64,000 nucleotides of DNA from CAVYOE01 sp963770155 (GCA_963770155.1 CAVYOE010000001.1:1116001-1180000), one strand, 5' to 3'; positions 1-9,066 are shown, counted from the stretch's first letter. Translations and numbers: made by a program. Notes: generated by a model from the letters alone, not told the origin.

Positions 1-1
1 C

Positions 2-223
2 GGTGATCTCGTTTACATCAGCCTCCGTCTCGAGGGAACGATCGGCAGCCGGCAGTTCGCGTTGTCGATCACCGACCGGGTCACGCTTCGCGACGGCAAG
101 GCAATCGAACGGGTTGCCTACTCCGACCCAACCCCCTTTCTGAAAGCCGTGGCACTGAGCCCGCGGTCTTGGCCCCGATTCGCCCGAATGCAGCTCCGCA
201 ACCTGAAGAAAGGAAGACGATGA
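2..223 (+). CDS. NTF2-like (SnoaL-type) protein, C-terminal part
   Basis: An open frame enters from the left edge and ends at TGA 221-223. The 73 visible residues (GDLVYISLRLEGTIG... to ...RMQLRNLKKGRR) read like the last beta strands of an NTF2/SnoaL-like alpha+beta barrel, a fold used by small isomerases, cyclases and ligand-binding proteins; no catalytic residue can be judged from this fragment. Its stop overlaps the ATG of the downstream hydrolase (ATGA), so the two genes are translationally coupled and probably function together. The start lies outside the window. The family call is an inference from pattern and residue spacing. Confidence 0.6.
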   Translation, partial: GDLVYISLRLEGTIGSRQFALSITDRVTLRDGKAIERVAYSDPTPFLKAVALSPRSWPRFARMQLRNLKKGRR

Positions 224-1101
224 GCCACACGCCCCTAGCCACCGACCAGCGCGAGATCACTCTCCCCCAAGGCACGGTCCGCTACCGCGACCTTGGCGCC
301 GGCGAACCGATCGTCTTCGTCCACGGGCTCCTCGTCAACGGGCGCCTCTGGGACCAGGTCGCTGAGGACCTCGCAGAGCGCGGCCACCGCTGCATCGTCC
401 CCGACTGGCCGATGGGCTCGCACCCGGTCCCGATGAACGAGGATGCAGACCTCTCCGGCTACGGGATGGCTCGCCTGGTGGCCGACTTCATCAAGGAACT
501 CGAGCTCGGACCGGTGACCCTGGTCGGCAACGACTCGGGCGGCGCGATCAGCCAGATAGTCGCCACCGAGCACCCCGAGGTGGTCGGCCGCCTCGTGCTC
601 ACCAACTGCGACGCGTTCGACAACTTCCCGCCGAAGCTGTTCAGCTACCTGGTGATGGCTGCGAAAGTGCCGGGGGTGCTCGACTTGATGGGCCAGAGCA
701 TGCGTATCCCCGCGGTCCGCCGCTCTCCGATCGCCTTCGGACAGCTGAGCAAGAAGCGTCTACCCGGTGAGCTGCTCTCCGACTGGGTCAAGCCCGGTAT
801 CGAGAACAAGGGCGTTCGCCACGACACCCGCAAGTTCATCAACGGGATCTCTCCCGAGCAGACCGAGCGCGCCGCCGAGAAGCTCCGCAGCTTCGGGGCG
901 CCCGCGCTGTTCGCGTGGGGACACGAGGACCGCTGGTTCCCGGTCGAGCACGCCGACCGCCTCGCGGAGCTGATTCCCGACTCCCAGGTCGAGCGGATCG
1001 ACGACGCGAAGACGTTCGTGCCTCTGGACCAGCCCGAGCGGGTCGCCGAGCTGATCGAAGGCTTCATGCGCGAGAAGGCAAAGGCCCCCGCCGCCGCCTA
1101 G
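220..1101 (+). CDS. alpha/beta hydrolase, Asp-nucleophile type (dehalogenase/epoxide hydrolase-like)
   Basis: 293 residues with the alpha/beta hydrolase fold: oxyanion motif FVHGLLVNG near residue 33 and nucleophile elbow VGNDSGG with Asp about residue 105 in place of Ser, as in haloalkane dehalogenases and epoxide hydrolases. A later acid is in WGHEDRWF. At the position where GH normally supplies the catalytic histidine the sequence reads AKTFVPLDQPE, so the histidine seems replaced by Thr. The ATG at 220 follows an AGGAAG ribosome site and overlaps the stop of the upstream NTF2-like gene; a longer in-frame start at 169 lies inside that gene and is less likely. Substrate unknown. Confidence 0.8.
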   Translation: MSHTPLATDQREITLPQGTVRYRDLGAGEPIVFVHGLLVNGRLWDQVAEDLAERGHRCIVPDWPMGSHPVPMNEDADLSGYGMARLVADFIKELELGPVTLVGNDSGGAISQIVATEHPEVVGRLVLTNCDAFDNFPPKLFSYLVMAAKVPGVLDLMGQSMRIPAVRRSPIAFGQLSKKRLPGELLSDWVKPGIENKGVRHDTRKFINGISPEQTERAAEKLRSFGAPALFAWGHEDRWFPVEHADRLAELIPDSQVERIDDAKTFVPLDQPERVAELIEGFMREKAKAPAAA

Positions 1102-1106
1102 GCGGC
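1093..1106. terminator. GC palindrome across a stop codon
   Basis: GCCGCCTAGGCGGC is a perfect palindrome containing the hydrolase stop codon. It could form a stem at the 3' end of the transcript, but no T-run follows, so termination is only a guess. Confidence 0.3.
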
Positions 1107-1210
1107 GTGAGCCGTCTCACACTGCTGGGCTGCACCGCCGGCCGATAAACGCCCTGTGCAGGGGCGAAGCGAAGCGGGGCGGCGAAGTTGCCACGCGCAA
1201 CCAGCGGGAG

Positions 1211-1216
1211 TACCCT
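1211..1216 (+). promoter_or_regulatory. -10 element for leaderless SBBP protein gene
   Basis: TACCCT lies 7 nt before the ATG at 1224, with no Shine-Dalgarno between. The paralogue at 14517 has nearly the same upstream sequence (CAGCGG then GTAC, CT, A), which supports both the element and the choice of start. Confidence 0.6.
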
Positions 1217-1223
1217 CAAGCAC

Positions 1224-4200
1224 ATGACGGGGGAGGTTCACGCAGGGACCAGAGCCGTGATCAGCACCTGCCTGGCGGCGGGTGCGCTGATCCTGGCGCT
1301 GCTTTCCGGCTGGCAGGCGCAGGTGCCGCCGGTGGCCGATCGCGGGTCGGCAAACATGCTGCGCGACTACGGCGAGCTGCCGCTCACCTTCGAAGCGAAT
1401 GCCGGCCGTACGGATTCCCGGTTCGATTTCCTCAACCACGGGCGGGGCTACAGCCTCGGGCTCGGTGCGAGCGGGGCATCGATTCAGCTGGCCGGCTCAA
1501 AGCGCCGGCAGGAAACGCTGGACATCGGTCTGCTGGGCGCCGCCGATCCGGCTGCGGTGCCCGCCGAGCGGCTTCCCGGCGTCGTCAACAGTTTCGTCGG
1601 CAACGACCCGGCCAAATGGCAGACGGCGATCCCGACCTACGGTCGAGTCCGATACCCCGGGGTCTACCCGGGAATCGACGTCGAGTGGTACGGGAACCAG
1701 GGCAAGCTCGAGCACGATTTCATCGTCGAGGCAAACGCGGACCCGGGTGCGATCGGGGTTCGCTTCGGCGGTGCTGACTCGGTCAGGGTCGCCGGTAACG
1801 GCGACCTGCTGATTGACGTCGGGCGGCGGCAGATCCGCCAGCGGGCGCCGGTCGCCTACCAGCAGCTACCCGGAGGCCGCCACGAGATCCCGGCCTCCTA
1901 CGAGATCGACGGCCCCGAGGTCTCATTCCGGCTGGGCGCCTACGACCGCTCGCGGACACTCGTGATCGACCCCCAGGTGCTGCTCTTCTCCTCATACCTC
2001 GGCGGGTCGAGCGACGACGAACCGGAGGTGATCGCGGTCGACGGCGATGGTGCGGCATACGTATCCGGGCTGACTATCTCGTCCGATTTCCCGACCCAGG
2101 CGCCCATCCCCTGCCCCACCTGCAGCCCCCCGAGCACTGATCTGTTCGTGACCAAAATCGATTCATCGGGGAATCTCGCCTATTCCACCCTGATCGGGGG
2201 CTCTGGCTTTGAAGCCGTGCTCGGCGGGTCCCTGAGCTTTGGAGGTGAAGTTGCGATCAGCGGAAGCACGAACTCGCCGGACTTTCCGACCAGCGCCAAC
2301 GCCTACTCGTCGACCCCCGGCCTCGGTAATGACGCCTACGTAACGAAGCTCAGCGCCGACGGCACAGCCCTGGCTTACTCGACCTACTTCGGCGGCGGTG
2401 GCAATGACAGCGGCGAGGACGTCGACTTCGGGTTCTCGTCGACAAAGCTGTTCCTCGCCGGCACCACGCAGGGTGTGGTCCCCACCAACGGCGCTGTTTC
2501 GCCATACAGCGTCATCAACAGCGGGTTCTCCGACACCTTCCTGACCGTTCTGGACACCTCGCAGGTCCCCGCCTCGCAGCTGTCCTATTCGACCATGCTG
2601 GGTGGCGGTGGCTCGGACAACGCCAATGACCTCACCGTGGACGGGAACGAGAACGCCTATCTCACGGGTTTCGTGAGCAGCACAGACTTCCCGATGGTCA
2701 ACGCGGCAAAGGCCACCAACGGCGCGGGCTTCGACGCCTTCGTCTCCAAGATCAATCCTGCCGTGGGCGGCGTACCGGGCCTCCTCTACTCCACTTACCT
2801 CGGGGCCGACGGTAACGACGATTTTGGCGATGAGGTGCTCGACGATCCAGCTGCGCCTGGCCGCGTCTGGGTGACCGGGACTTCGACCAATTCGGCCACC
2901 GACACCTTCCCGACCACGACCGGGGCCTTCGACGAAGACGCGAACGGAAGCATCGGCTCTACCGATGCGTTCTTGAGCCGGCTCGAAACGACCCTGAGCG
3001 GCTCGGCCAGCCTGTCGTACTCGACCTTGTTGGGGGGAACCGCGTTCGACTCCGCCGGCGGATTGGCCCTGGACGGCGTCGGCGGCGTCTACGTCGCGGG
3101 TAGCTCCGATTCGGATGATTTTCCGACCAGGCCCGGAGCCTATGCATCGAGCCGTGCGGGGGCCACCGACGCGTACGTGAGTCGGTTCGATCCCCAGGGG
3201 GCCGGCGCCGCAGACCTCACACACTCGACCTATCTCGGCGGTAGCGCCTCGGAGCAGGTGAATTCCCTGGCCCTCGACGGCCGGGCGAATGCCTACGTCA
3301 CGGGCTTCACGCTTTCAAGCGATTTCCCGCTCGCGGGTCCATTCCAGGGCAGCTTCGGTGGCGGTACCAAGGACGGCTTCGTCAGCAAGGTTCGCTTCGC
3401 GCCGTTCATCGACGGCAGTCCCCTGAACATCTCGGTGACCACGGACGGCCGACTCGATATCTCGATCGACGGCGAGGCCGAGTCCGAGGTCGATTTCGAC
3501 GGCGGCGACCCGAAGGCCGGCCTGCAACTCAACTACAACGTCGGTGCTCCCTACTCGTTCGGTCCGTTCGGAGCCGGCTACGAGCCGGTCGAGCTTCCGG
3601 TGCTCTCGGGGACCGGTACGCCCGGCGACCCCTACGTGCTGCGGACGGTCTACAAGGTGACAAACCCCCTGGTCCCCGACCTGCAGATCACCGAAACGCA
3701 GACCTACGTCAACGGTCAGTACGGGGTCAGCTCCCAGTATGTGATCGAGAACACCGAGGCCGGGGTCGTGACTCCGACGGCGATCCTTACATCGGACCTG
3801 AACATCGACGGCGATGACACGGGGGTCGGACTGCTAGACCCGGCCGCCCCCCGCTTTCTCGGTTCGCTCACCGACCCCTACCAGACGGGGGACGGGCTGC
3901 TCGAGCAGACGCCCTGGGACGGCTTTCAGGAGGGCGACTGGGGCTCGGTCGCCGGTCTGTTCAACTCTTTCGGCCCGCCTTCACCGAGCAACTCGACCGT
4001 CCCCGGCATTCACGACACGGCCGTCGCGGCGCTGTGGAACCGCTCGTTTGCATCGTCCGGAATGACCGGCGATACACACACCGTTCAAGCACGCTGGCAG
4101 TTCCGCCACGTCCCGCCGCCGATCTACGGGCAGAAGGTCGACGTTCGCCGAGTATCGGGAACGGTGCTGGTCAAGGCGCCCGGCCAGGCCGACTTCTACA

Positions 4201-4745
4201 ACCTCACGGACGATCGCCGGATCCCGATCGGCTCGCTTATCGATGCCCGCAACGGGTTCGTCGGGCTGAGCGCCGAGAACGCCAACGGAGTCGACGAAAC
4301 CATCGTCTTCTGGGACGGACTGTTCGAAGTGCAGCAACAGCCCGGCGCCCGGCAAGGAGCCTCGGGGCCGCTGACCGCGCGACTCGCCGAGGACCTGAAC
4401 TGCAATGGGAGGACGGGCAGGAAGAGCAAGAAGAAGAAAAAGAAGCGCGGCAAGGGCAGGCTTGCCCAGACAAGCGCCTCACCCTCGCGCCGGCTCTGGG
4501 CCAAGGGGAAGGGGAGCTTCCGGACTACTGGCTACCGCGGCTCGGCGACCATCCGCGGCACCGAGTGGCTGACCGAGGACCGCTGCGTTGGCAAAAAGCA
4601 GAGAACCACGTTCCGTGTGGTCGAAGGCCTGCTCGAGATCGACGACTTCGGCAAGAGGGGCGGCGTGAACAAGCTGCTCGGAGGGGGCAAGCAGTATGTG
4701 GCCGGGAAACCGAAAGCGAAGAAAAAGAAGAAAAAGAAGAAGTAG
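1224..4745 (+). CDS. exported SBBP beta-propeller-repeat protein with FecR-like C-terminus
   Basis: 1173 residues. After a signal peptide (LAAGALILALLSGWQAQ) comes an N-terminal domain of the DUF7948 type (LPLTFEANAGRTDSRFDFL), then about seven SBBP repeats of the pattern YSTYLGG..D..(A/V)xDxxGNAYVTG..S.DFP, which fold as beta-propeller blades. Near residue 980 a FecR-like region starts (GTVLVKAPGQADFYNL), followed by a lysine run, a second conserved block (LWAKGKGSFRT, ATIRGTEWL) and a terminal run of eight lysines. It is probably a cell-surface protein; ligand unknown. A TTG at 1188 could extend it by 12 residues, but the ATG fits the leaderless promoter. A close paralogue in opposite orientation lies at 10987-14517. 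Confidence 0.85.
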   Translation: MTGEVHAGTRAVISTCLAAGALILALLSGWQAQVPPVADRGSANMLRDYGELPLTFEANAGRTDSRFDFLNHGRGYSLGLGASGASIQLAGSKRRQETLDIGLLGAADPAAVPAERLPGVVNSFVGNDPAKWQTAIPTYGRVRYPGVYPGIDVEWYGNQGKLEHDFIVEANADPGAIGVRFGGADSVRVAGNGDLLIDVGRRQIRQRAPVAYQQLPGGRHEIPASYEIDGPEVSFRLGAYDRSRTLVIDPQVLLFSSYLGGSSDDEPEVIAVDGDGAAYVSGLTISSDFPTQAPIPCPTCSPPSTDLFVTKIDSSGNLAYSTLIGGSGFEAVLGGSLSFGGEVAISGSTNSPDFPTSANAYSSTPGLGNDAYVTKLSADGTALAYSTYFGGGGNDSGEDVDFGFSSTKLFLAGTTQGVVPTNGAVSPYSVINSGFSDTFLTVLDTSQVPASQLSYSTMLGGGGSDNANDLTVDGNENAYLTGFVSSTDFPMVNAAKATNGAGFDAFVSKINPAVGGVPGLLYSTYLGADGNDDFGDEVLDDPAAPGRVWVTGTSTNSATDTFPTTTGAFDEDANGSIGSTDAFLSRLETTLSGSASLSYSTLLGGTAFDSAGGLALDGVGGVYVAGSSDSDDFPTRPGAYASSRAGATDAYVSRFDPQGAGAADLTHSTYLGGSASEQVNSLALDGRANAYVTGFTLSSDFPLAGPFQGSFGGGTKDGFVSKVRFAPFIDGSPLNISVTTDGRLDISIDGEAESEVDFDGGDPKAGLQLNYNVGAPYSFGPFGAGYEPVELPVLSGTGTPGDPYVLRTVYKVTNPLVPDLQITETQTYVNGQYGVSSQYVIENTEAGVVTPTAILTSDLNIDGDDTGVGLLDPAAPRFLGSLTDPYQTGDGLLEQTPWDGFQEGDWGSVAGLFNSFGPPSPSNSTVPGIHDTAVAALWNRSFASSGMTGDTHTVQARWQFRHVPPPIYGQKVDVRRVSGTVLVKAPGQADFYNLTDDRRIPIGSLIDARNGFVGLSAENANGVDETIVFWDGLFEVQQQPGARQGASGPLTARLAEDLNCNGRTGRKSKKKKKKRGKGRLAQTSASPSRRLWAKGKGSFRTTGYRGSATIRGTEWLTEDRCVGKKQRTTFRVVEGLLEIDDFGKRGGVNKLLGGGKQYVAGKPKAKKKKKKKK

Positions 4746-4758
4746 CGAGCGGAGGTAG

Positions 4759-6465
4759 CTAGGTCTCCTGGTAGAGCGGCCCGTCGCCGCCCTCTGGGAG
4801 CGTGAGGCGGCCGCCCTTGGCGGTGATCGCACCGCACTGGACGCAGTTCGATGGCACGACCTGGACGTCCACCGTGTCCGCGCCACTTTCGAGTTGGTCC
4901 TCGGGGATCTCGTACACCTGCGCCGGGCACATCGAGACCCAGCTCTGCGCGACCTCGCGCGGCACCTTCTGCTGTATCCGGACGTGGTTGGGGGCGTCGT
5001 CGCGGGTCGCGTTCCCCGAGAGGAAAACCGAGTTGAGCTTGTCGAAGATGTACTTGTTGTCGGGAGCCGGGTACTTGGAGGCAGCGCCGTCCTCGCTCAC
5101 GGGGACCTCGGCGTCGTCCTCGTTCTTCCAATGGCCGCCCGGGAAGGCGCCCTTGGTGAGGACCATGGCGCTTCCCATGATTCCGCCGAAGATCAGGCCC
5201 TTGGAGAGCGGTTGGCGCATGTTGCGCGACTGATAGAGGTCCTTCTCGATCAGCGAGCTCTCGACCTTCTGCTCGTACGCCTCGAAGTTGACCGCGTCGA
5301 TGTCCGCCTTCAGGGCCTCGACGATCGCCTCCGCCGCGTACATGCCGGCGTGCATCGCGTAGTGAATGCCTTTGAGCCGCGGGATGTTGACCATGCCCGC
5401 CGCGTCCCCGGCGATCACCATCCCGGGAACCGACAGCCGCTTCGGCATCGACCAGTAACCGCCGGAGGGAATCGTCTTCGCCCCCCAGGCGACTCGCTCG
5501 CCGCCTTCGAGGATCTTCTTGATGAACGGATGTGTCTTGAACAGCTGCAGCGCGTCATGCGTGGAGAAGGTTGCGTCCGTGGTGTCTAGGCCCACCACCA
5601 GACCGAGACAGACCTTGTCCTCGCCCATCGGGTAGATGAAGCTGCCGCCGGCCTCCTTCCACTTCGGCCGCCAGCGCAAGGGCCAGCCGAGAGTGTGGAT
5701 GACCCGGTCGAGCGGCTTCTCGACCTTCCAGATCTCCTTGACGCCAAGCTCCCAGCGCTGAGGGTCAGAGCCGTGGAGGTCAAAGTAATTCAGCGCCGTG
5801 TTGGTCAGGTGGCCGAGGGTTCCCTCGGCCAACACCGTGGCCTTTGCCACCACGTCGGAGCCGGGCTCGAAGTTGCCGAGCTCCTCGCCGCCCTTGCCGC
5901 GGCCCTTGTCGCCCGAGCGGATGCCTCTGACGATTCGGTCCTCGACCAGCAGCTTGTCGGCTGAGGTCTCGTTGAGGATGTATACGCCCGCTTCCTCGGC
6001 CTTCTCCGCGAGGAATCGCCCGAGCTTCGAGACCGAGGTGACGTAGTTCCCGTGGTTGCGGAAGTTGGGCGGCATCGGCTTCAGGGGGGCCGCGAACTTC
6101 GAGGTGAGAAAGTAAACGGCGTCCTTGGTGACCTCCTGGTAGACCGGCCACTCGGACCTATCGAGGTCCGGGAAGAGCTCCTCCATCGCGGAGGGCACCA
6201 TGTTCGCCCCCGAGAGCAGATGAGCCCCGGGCGTCTTGCCCTTCTCGATCACCGCCACTGGGACCTCGCCGAGCTTCTCGGTCAGCTCGGGCTCGTTCTC
6301 GAGAAGCTGCATGACCTTGATCGCGCAGGCGAGCCCGGCCGGCCCGCCGCCGACGATCGCGACCCCGACCTCGATCCGCTCCTCTTCGGGATCGGTCGGC
6401 TGGGTGATGAATTCCTCGGTCTCGTTGACCGGAGGCGGGAACTCGCTCGGCGCGACAGGCGCCAT
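4759..6465 (-). CDS. electron transfer flavoprotein-ubiquinone oxidoreductase
   Basis: 568 residues. FAD-binding GGGPAGLACAIKV lies near residue 40 and the ferredoxin-like C-terminus has MCPAQVYE and NCVQCGAI. The enzyme moves electrons from reduced ETF to membrane quinone, linking acyl-CoA dehydrogenases to respiration. Known ETF-QO uses four cysteines for a 4Fe-4S cluster; here three are visible (about 513, 541, 544) and the fourth position (about 547) is Ile, so the cluster may be altered. The gene is last in an operon etfB-etfA-ETFQO, starting 6 bp after etfA. It converges with the SBBP gene with only 13 bp between stops. Confidence 0.9.
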   Translation of the reverse strand: MAPVAPSEFPPPVNETEEFITQPTDPEEERIEVGVAIVGGGPAGLACAIKVMQLLENEPELTEKLGEVPVAVIEKGKTPGAHLLSGANMVPSAMEELFPDLDRSEWPVYQEVTKDAVYFLTSKFAAPLKPMPPNFRNHGNYVTSVSKLGRFLAEKAEEAGVYILNETSADKLLVEDRIVRGIRSGDKGRGKGGEELGNFEPGSDVVAKATVLAEGTLGHLTNTALNYFDLHGSDPQRWELGVKEIWKVEKPLDRVIHTLGWPLRWRPKWKEAGGSFIYPMGEDKVCLGLVVGLDTTDATFSTHDALQLFKTHPFIKKILEGGERVAWGAKTIPSGGYWSMPKRLSVPGMVIAGDAAGMVNIPRLKGIHYAMHAGMYAAEAIVEALKADIDAVNFEAYEQKVESSLIEKDLYQSRNMRQPLSKGLIFGGIMGSAMVLTKGAFPGGHWKNEDDAEVPVSEDGAASKYPAPDNKYIFDKLNSVFLSGNATRDDAPNHVRIQQKVPREVAQSWVSMCPAQVYEIPEDQLESGADTVDVQVVPSNCVQCGAITAKGGRLTLPEGGDGPLYQET

Positions 6466-6471
6466 CTGGTC

Positions 6472-7446
6472 TCAGCCCCCCTTCTTGGCCTTGATCGCCT
6501 CGGTCAGCTTGGGGACGATCTTGTGCAGGTCGCCGACGATCCCGAGGTCGCAGAACTCGAAGATCGGCGCGTTCTGGTCCTTGTTGATCGCGACGATGTT
6601 CTCGGAGCTCTGCATCCCGACCTTGTGCTGAATCGCGCCGGAGATGCCGACCGCGAGATAGAGCTTCGGCGCCACCGTCTTGCCGGTCTGGCCGATCTGG
6701 GTTGAATAGGGGTACCAGCCGGCATCAACCACGGCCCGGGTCGCGGCGACGGCGCCGCCCATCGACTCGGCCAGCTCCTCGGCGACCTTGAAGTTGTCGG
6801 CCTCACCGAGACCGCGGCCGCCGCCGACGAGGATGTCCGCACCCTCGATGTCGACCTCCTCGCCGCGCTGCTCGCCGCGGGTGACCATCTTCGCCTTCGT
6901 CGACCACTCGGAGAGCTCGACCTCGACGTCCTCGATGTCGGCACTGCCGCCGCTCTCGGCGACGTCAAACGCGTTGAGGCGGCCGATGATGATCCCGGGC
7001 TCGTCGACATAGCCGACGTCGGCGATCTGGGAGTCCTGCAGGATCGGGCGCTCGGCGACGAGCTTGCCGTCCTGGACCTTGACCTCGGTCACCTCCATGG
7101 TCACACCGGCGTTCAGGCGCGCGGTCAGCCCGGCGCCGATCTCGAATCCGAGCAGGCCGCCGCCGAACAGCGCGTAGGAGATGTCGTTGTCCTGCATCAC
7201 CTTGGCCATCGCGTCGACGATCGGCTGCGCCAGACCCTCGGGGACGTCCTTGGCGCGGTAGACCTTGGCGGCGCCATGGGCACCGAGTGGTGCCAGCTTG
7301 TCGTCGGCGACGTCGCCGACCACCAGCGCGGTTGCCTCCGTTCCGAGCTCCTTGGCGAGTTTCGCAGCCTCGGAGATCGCGCCAAGCGAGTTGTTGTTGA
7401 AGTTGCCCTCGTCGTCGTGCAGGGCGTAAACGAGAATGCCGGCCAT
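6472..7446 (-). CDS. etfA: electron transfer flavoprotein subunit alpha
   Basis: 324 residues. The N-terminal half has the ETF fold and the C-terminal half the FAD domain, visible in SGAIQHKVGMQ, AINKDQNAPIFEF and the closing GDLHKIVPKLTEAI. With EtfB it forms the heterodimer that accepts electrons from acyl-CoA dehydrogenases such as the one at 21740. The ATG is preceded by GAAGGAG at good spacing. It sits between etfB (163 bp upstream) and the ETF-quinone oxidoreductase (6 bp downstream), so electron input and output are co-transcribed. Confidence 0.95.
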   Translation of the reverse strand: MAGILVYALHDDEGNFNNNSLGAISEAAKLAKELGTEATALVVGDVADDKLAPLGAHGAAKVYRAKDVPEGLAQPIVDAMAKVMQDNDISYALFGGGLLGFEIGAGLTARLNAGVTMEVTEVKVQDGKLVAERPILQDSQIADVGYVDEPGIIIGRLNAFDVAESGGSADIEDVEVELSEWSTKAKMVTRGEQRGEEVDIEGADILVGGGRGLGEADNFKVAEELAESMGGAVAATRAVVDAGWYPYSTQIGQTGKTVAPKLYLAVGISGAIQHKVGMQSSENIVAINKDQNAPIFEFCDLGIVGDLHKIVPKLTEAIKAKKGG

Positions 7447-7519
7447 CAGATGGTCTCCTTCCGGTCAGCGTGCGACCGGGGATTCGCCCGGCCAAGCAGT
7501 TCAAGGACGCAGGGCGAAG

Positions 7520-7540
7520 CCTTTGGTGGCGCCAAAGGCG
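7520..7540. other. hairpin in etfB-etfA spacer
   Basis: GCCTTTGG and CCAAAGGC form a perfect 8-bp stem with a 5-nt loop in the otherwise empty 163-bp gap between etfB and etfA. No T-run follows on either strand, so an mRNA-stability or processing stem is more likely than a terminator. Confidence 0.45.
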
Positions 7541-7609
7541 AGCCCGAGGACGAAGAAATGCGCAGCGCCGGGCGGATCAGCCGGGCGTGCGTTGATCGGG
7601 AGGAGATCA

Positions 7610-8398
7610 TCAGATCAGCTTCCTTTCCTCGAGCCAGGCGACAACCTTCTCGACGGTCTCAGCGGTGTCTTCGTCCTCGATGATCTCGCCGGCCTCCTTC
7701 TCGGGCGGCGGGTTGAGGGCAAGCACGGTGGTCTTCGACCCCGACTCACCGACCTGCTCGCCCTCGATCCCGACATCGCCGATGCCGTGGGTGTCGAGCG
7801 GCTTCTTCTTCGCGCCCATGATCGCCTTCAGGCTCGGATAGCGCGGTTCGTTGATCGCGTCACCGACCGAGATCACCGCGGGGAGCTCGACCTCGACCGT
7901 GTCGTATCCATATTCGGCCTGGCGCTCGCAGGTGAGCTTGCCGTCGGCGGCGTCGATCTTGATCACCTGCGTGAGGCTCGGCATTTTCAGGTGGTCGGCG
8001 ACGACTGCACCGATCGTGTAGCACTCGCCGTCGTCCGACTGCTGGCCGAGCAGGACCAGGTCGGGGCTCTCCTTCTCGAGCACCTTGGCCAGCGCGTAGC
8101 CGGTGGCGCACACGTCTGAGCCGGCGAGCGCGTCGTCGGTGAGGTGGACCGAGCGGTCGGCGCCGAGTGCGACCGCCTTGTGCAGGGCGCGGACGGCGCC
8201 CTCGGGCCCCATCGTCACGGCGATGATCTCCTCGACGTCCGCTCCACCCTCCTTGATCTGCATCGCGGCCTCGATCGCGTGCGTGTCGAAGGGGTTCAAG
8301 TTCTCCTCGCCAGAGCGGTCGAGGCGCTTGGTCTCCGGGTCGATCCGCTTGTCCACTGCGGCGTCCGGGACCTGTTTCACCAGGCAGCAAATCTTCAA
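7610..8398 (-). CDS. etfB: electron transfer flavoprotein subunit beta
   Basis: 262 residues, the usual length. It opens with MKICCLVKQVPD and contains the family pattern DTHAIEAAMQIKE and GADRSVHLTDDA, with an AMP-binding core typical of EtfB. It starts at TTG 8398, with AGGAG seven bases upstream; no ATG nearby fits. First gene of the etfB-etfA-ETFQO operon, driven by the promoter at 8468-8506 with a palindromic operator. Function: beta subunit of the ETF that collects electrons from fatty and branched acyl-CoA dehydrogenation. Confidence 0.95.
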   Translation of the reverse strand: MKICCLVKQVPDAAVDKRIDPETKRLDRSGEENLNPFDTHAIEAAMQIKEGGADVEEIIAVTMGPEGAVRALHKAVALGADRSVHLTDDALAGSDVCATGYALAKVLEKESPDLVLLGQQSDDGECYTIGAVVADHLKMPSLTQVIKIDAADGKLTCERQAEYGYDTVEVELPAVISVGDAINEPRYPSLKAIMGAKKKPLDTHGIGDVGIEGEQVGESGSKTTVLALNPPPEKEAGEIIEDEDTAETVEKVVAWLEERKLI

Positions 8399-8467
8399 GG
8401 GTGGGCTCCTGTTCTTCTTGGAGTGATCGGGCGCGTCAGGCCTTTCTCCCGGCCGAGCGCGCGCGGC

Positions 8468-8506
8468 ATATTAGCGCGGCGCCGGGCTGGTTGACTGACC
8501 AGTCAA
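8468..8506 (-). promoter_or_regulatory. etfB promoter with TetR-type palindromic operator
   Basis: On the minus strand a -10 TAATAT (8468-8473) lies 17 bp from a 16-bp palindrome, TTGACTGACCAGTCAA (8491-8506), which has 7-bp arms and occupies the -35 position. The architecture fits repression by a TetR-family regulator of fatty acid genes; the regulator gene is not in the window. Confidence 0.6.
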
Positions 8507-8557
8507 TCGGTACCCGCCTGAGCGCGTTTCTATGCAGGACGAAGCCATAGGCGAGTG

Positions 8558-8974
8558 TCAGTCGGTAGGAACGGCTCCGCGCACGAACTCGACGATCTCG
8601 TCGGTCGAGGAGCCGGGTGTGAACACCTGGGCCACACCGAGTTTCTTGAGCTCCGGCACGTCGTCGGCCGGGATAGTGCCCCCGACCGTGATCACCACGT
8701 CCTCCACCCCCTGCTCCTTGAGCAGCTCCACCACCCGCGGGACCAGGGTCATGTGGGCTCCCGAAAGAATCGAGAGGCCGATCGCGTCGGCGTCTTCCTG
8801 GATCACCGTCTCGGCGATCTGCTCGGGCGTCTGGTGGAGACCGGTGTAGATCACCTCCATGCCGGCATCGCGCAATGCCCGGGCGATGATCTTGGCGCCG
8901 CGGTCGTGTCCGTCGAGGCCGGGTTTGGCGACAACGACACGGATCTTTTTTGCGGTGTCCGCGGCGGGAGTCAT
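8558..8974 (-). CDS. B12-binding small subunit of acyl-CoA mutase (IcmB/McmA2 type)
   Basis: 138 residues, a stand-alone cobalamin-binding domain. The motif DGHDRGAKI near residue 22 supplies the lower axial histidine, and SILSGAHMT and VGGTIP are the other conserved corrin-binding loops. It pairs with the large subunit at 9274-10932 to isomerise an acyl-CoA with adenosylcobalamin. The two genes lie on the same strand about 300 bp apart with a small opposite-strand gene between. The small subunit does not tell methylmalonyl-CoA mutase from isobutyryl-CoA mutase; see the large subunit. The ATG is 9 nt after TAACCT, so it may be leaderless. Confidence 0.9.
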   Translation of the reverse strand: MTPAADTAKKIRVVVAKPGLDGHDRGAKIIARALRDAGMEVIYTGLHQTPEQIAETVIQEDADAIGLSILSGAHMTLVPRVVELLKEQGVEDVVITVGGTIPADDVPELKKLGVAQVFTPGSSTDEIVEFVRGAVPTD

Positions 8975-8983
8975 TGGCGGCAG

Positions 8984-8989
8984 AGGTTA
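8984..8989 (-). promoter_or_regulatory. -10 element for leaderless mutase small subunit gene
   Basis: TAACCT, 9 nt before the ATG at 8974, with no ribosome site between. Confidence 0.5.
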
Positions 8990-9066
8990 TCGGCGGTCGT
9001 CAACGAGGCCTGCACAAGGTTTCCGCCCGACCTGCCGAACATACTTCCGAAGGCGAGACTGATCTG

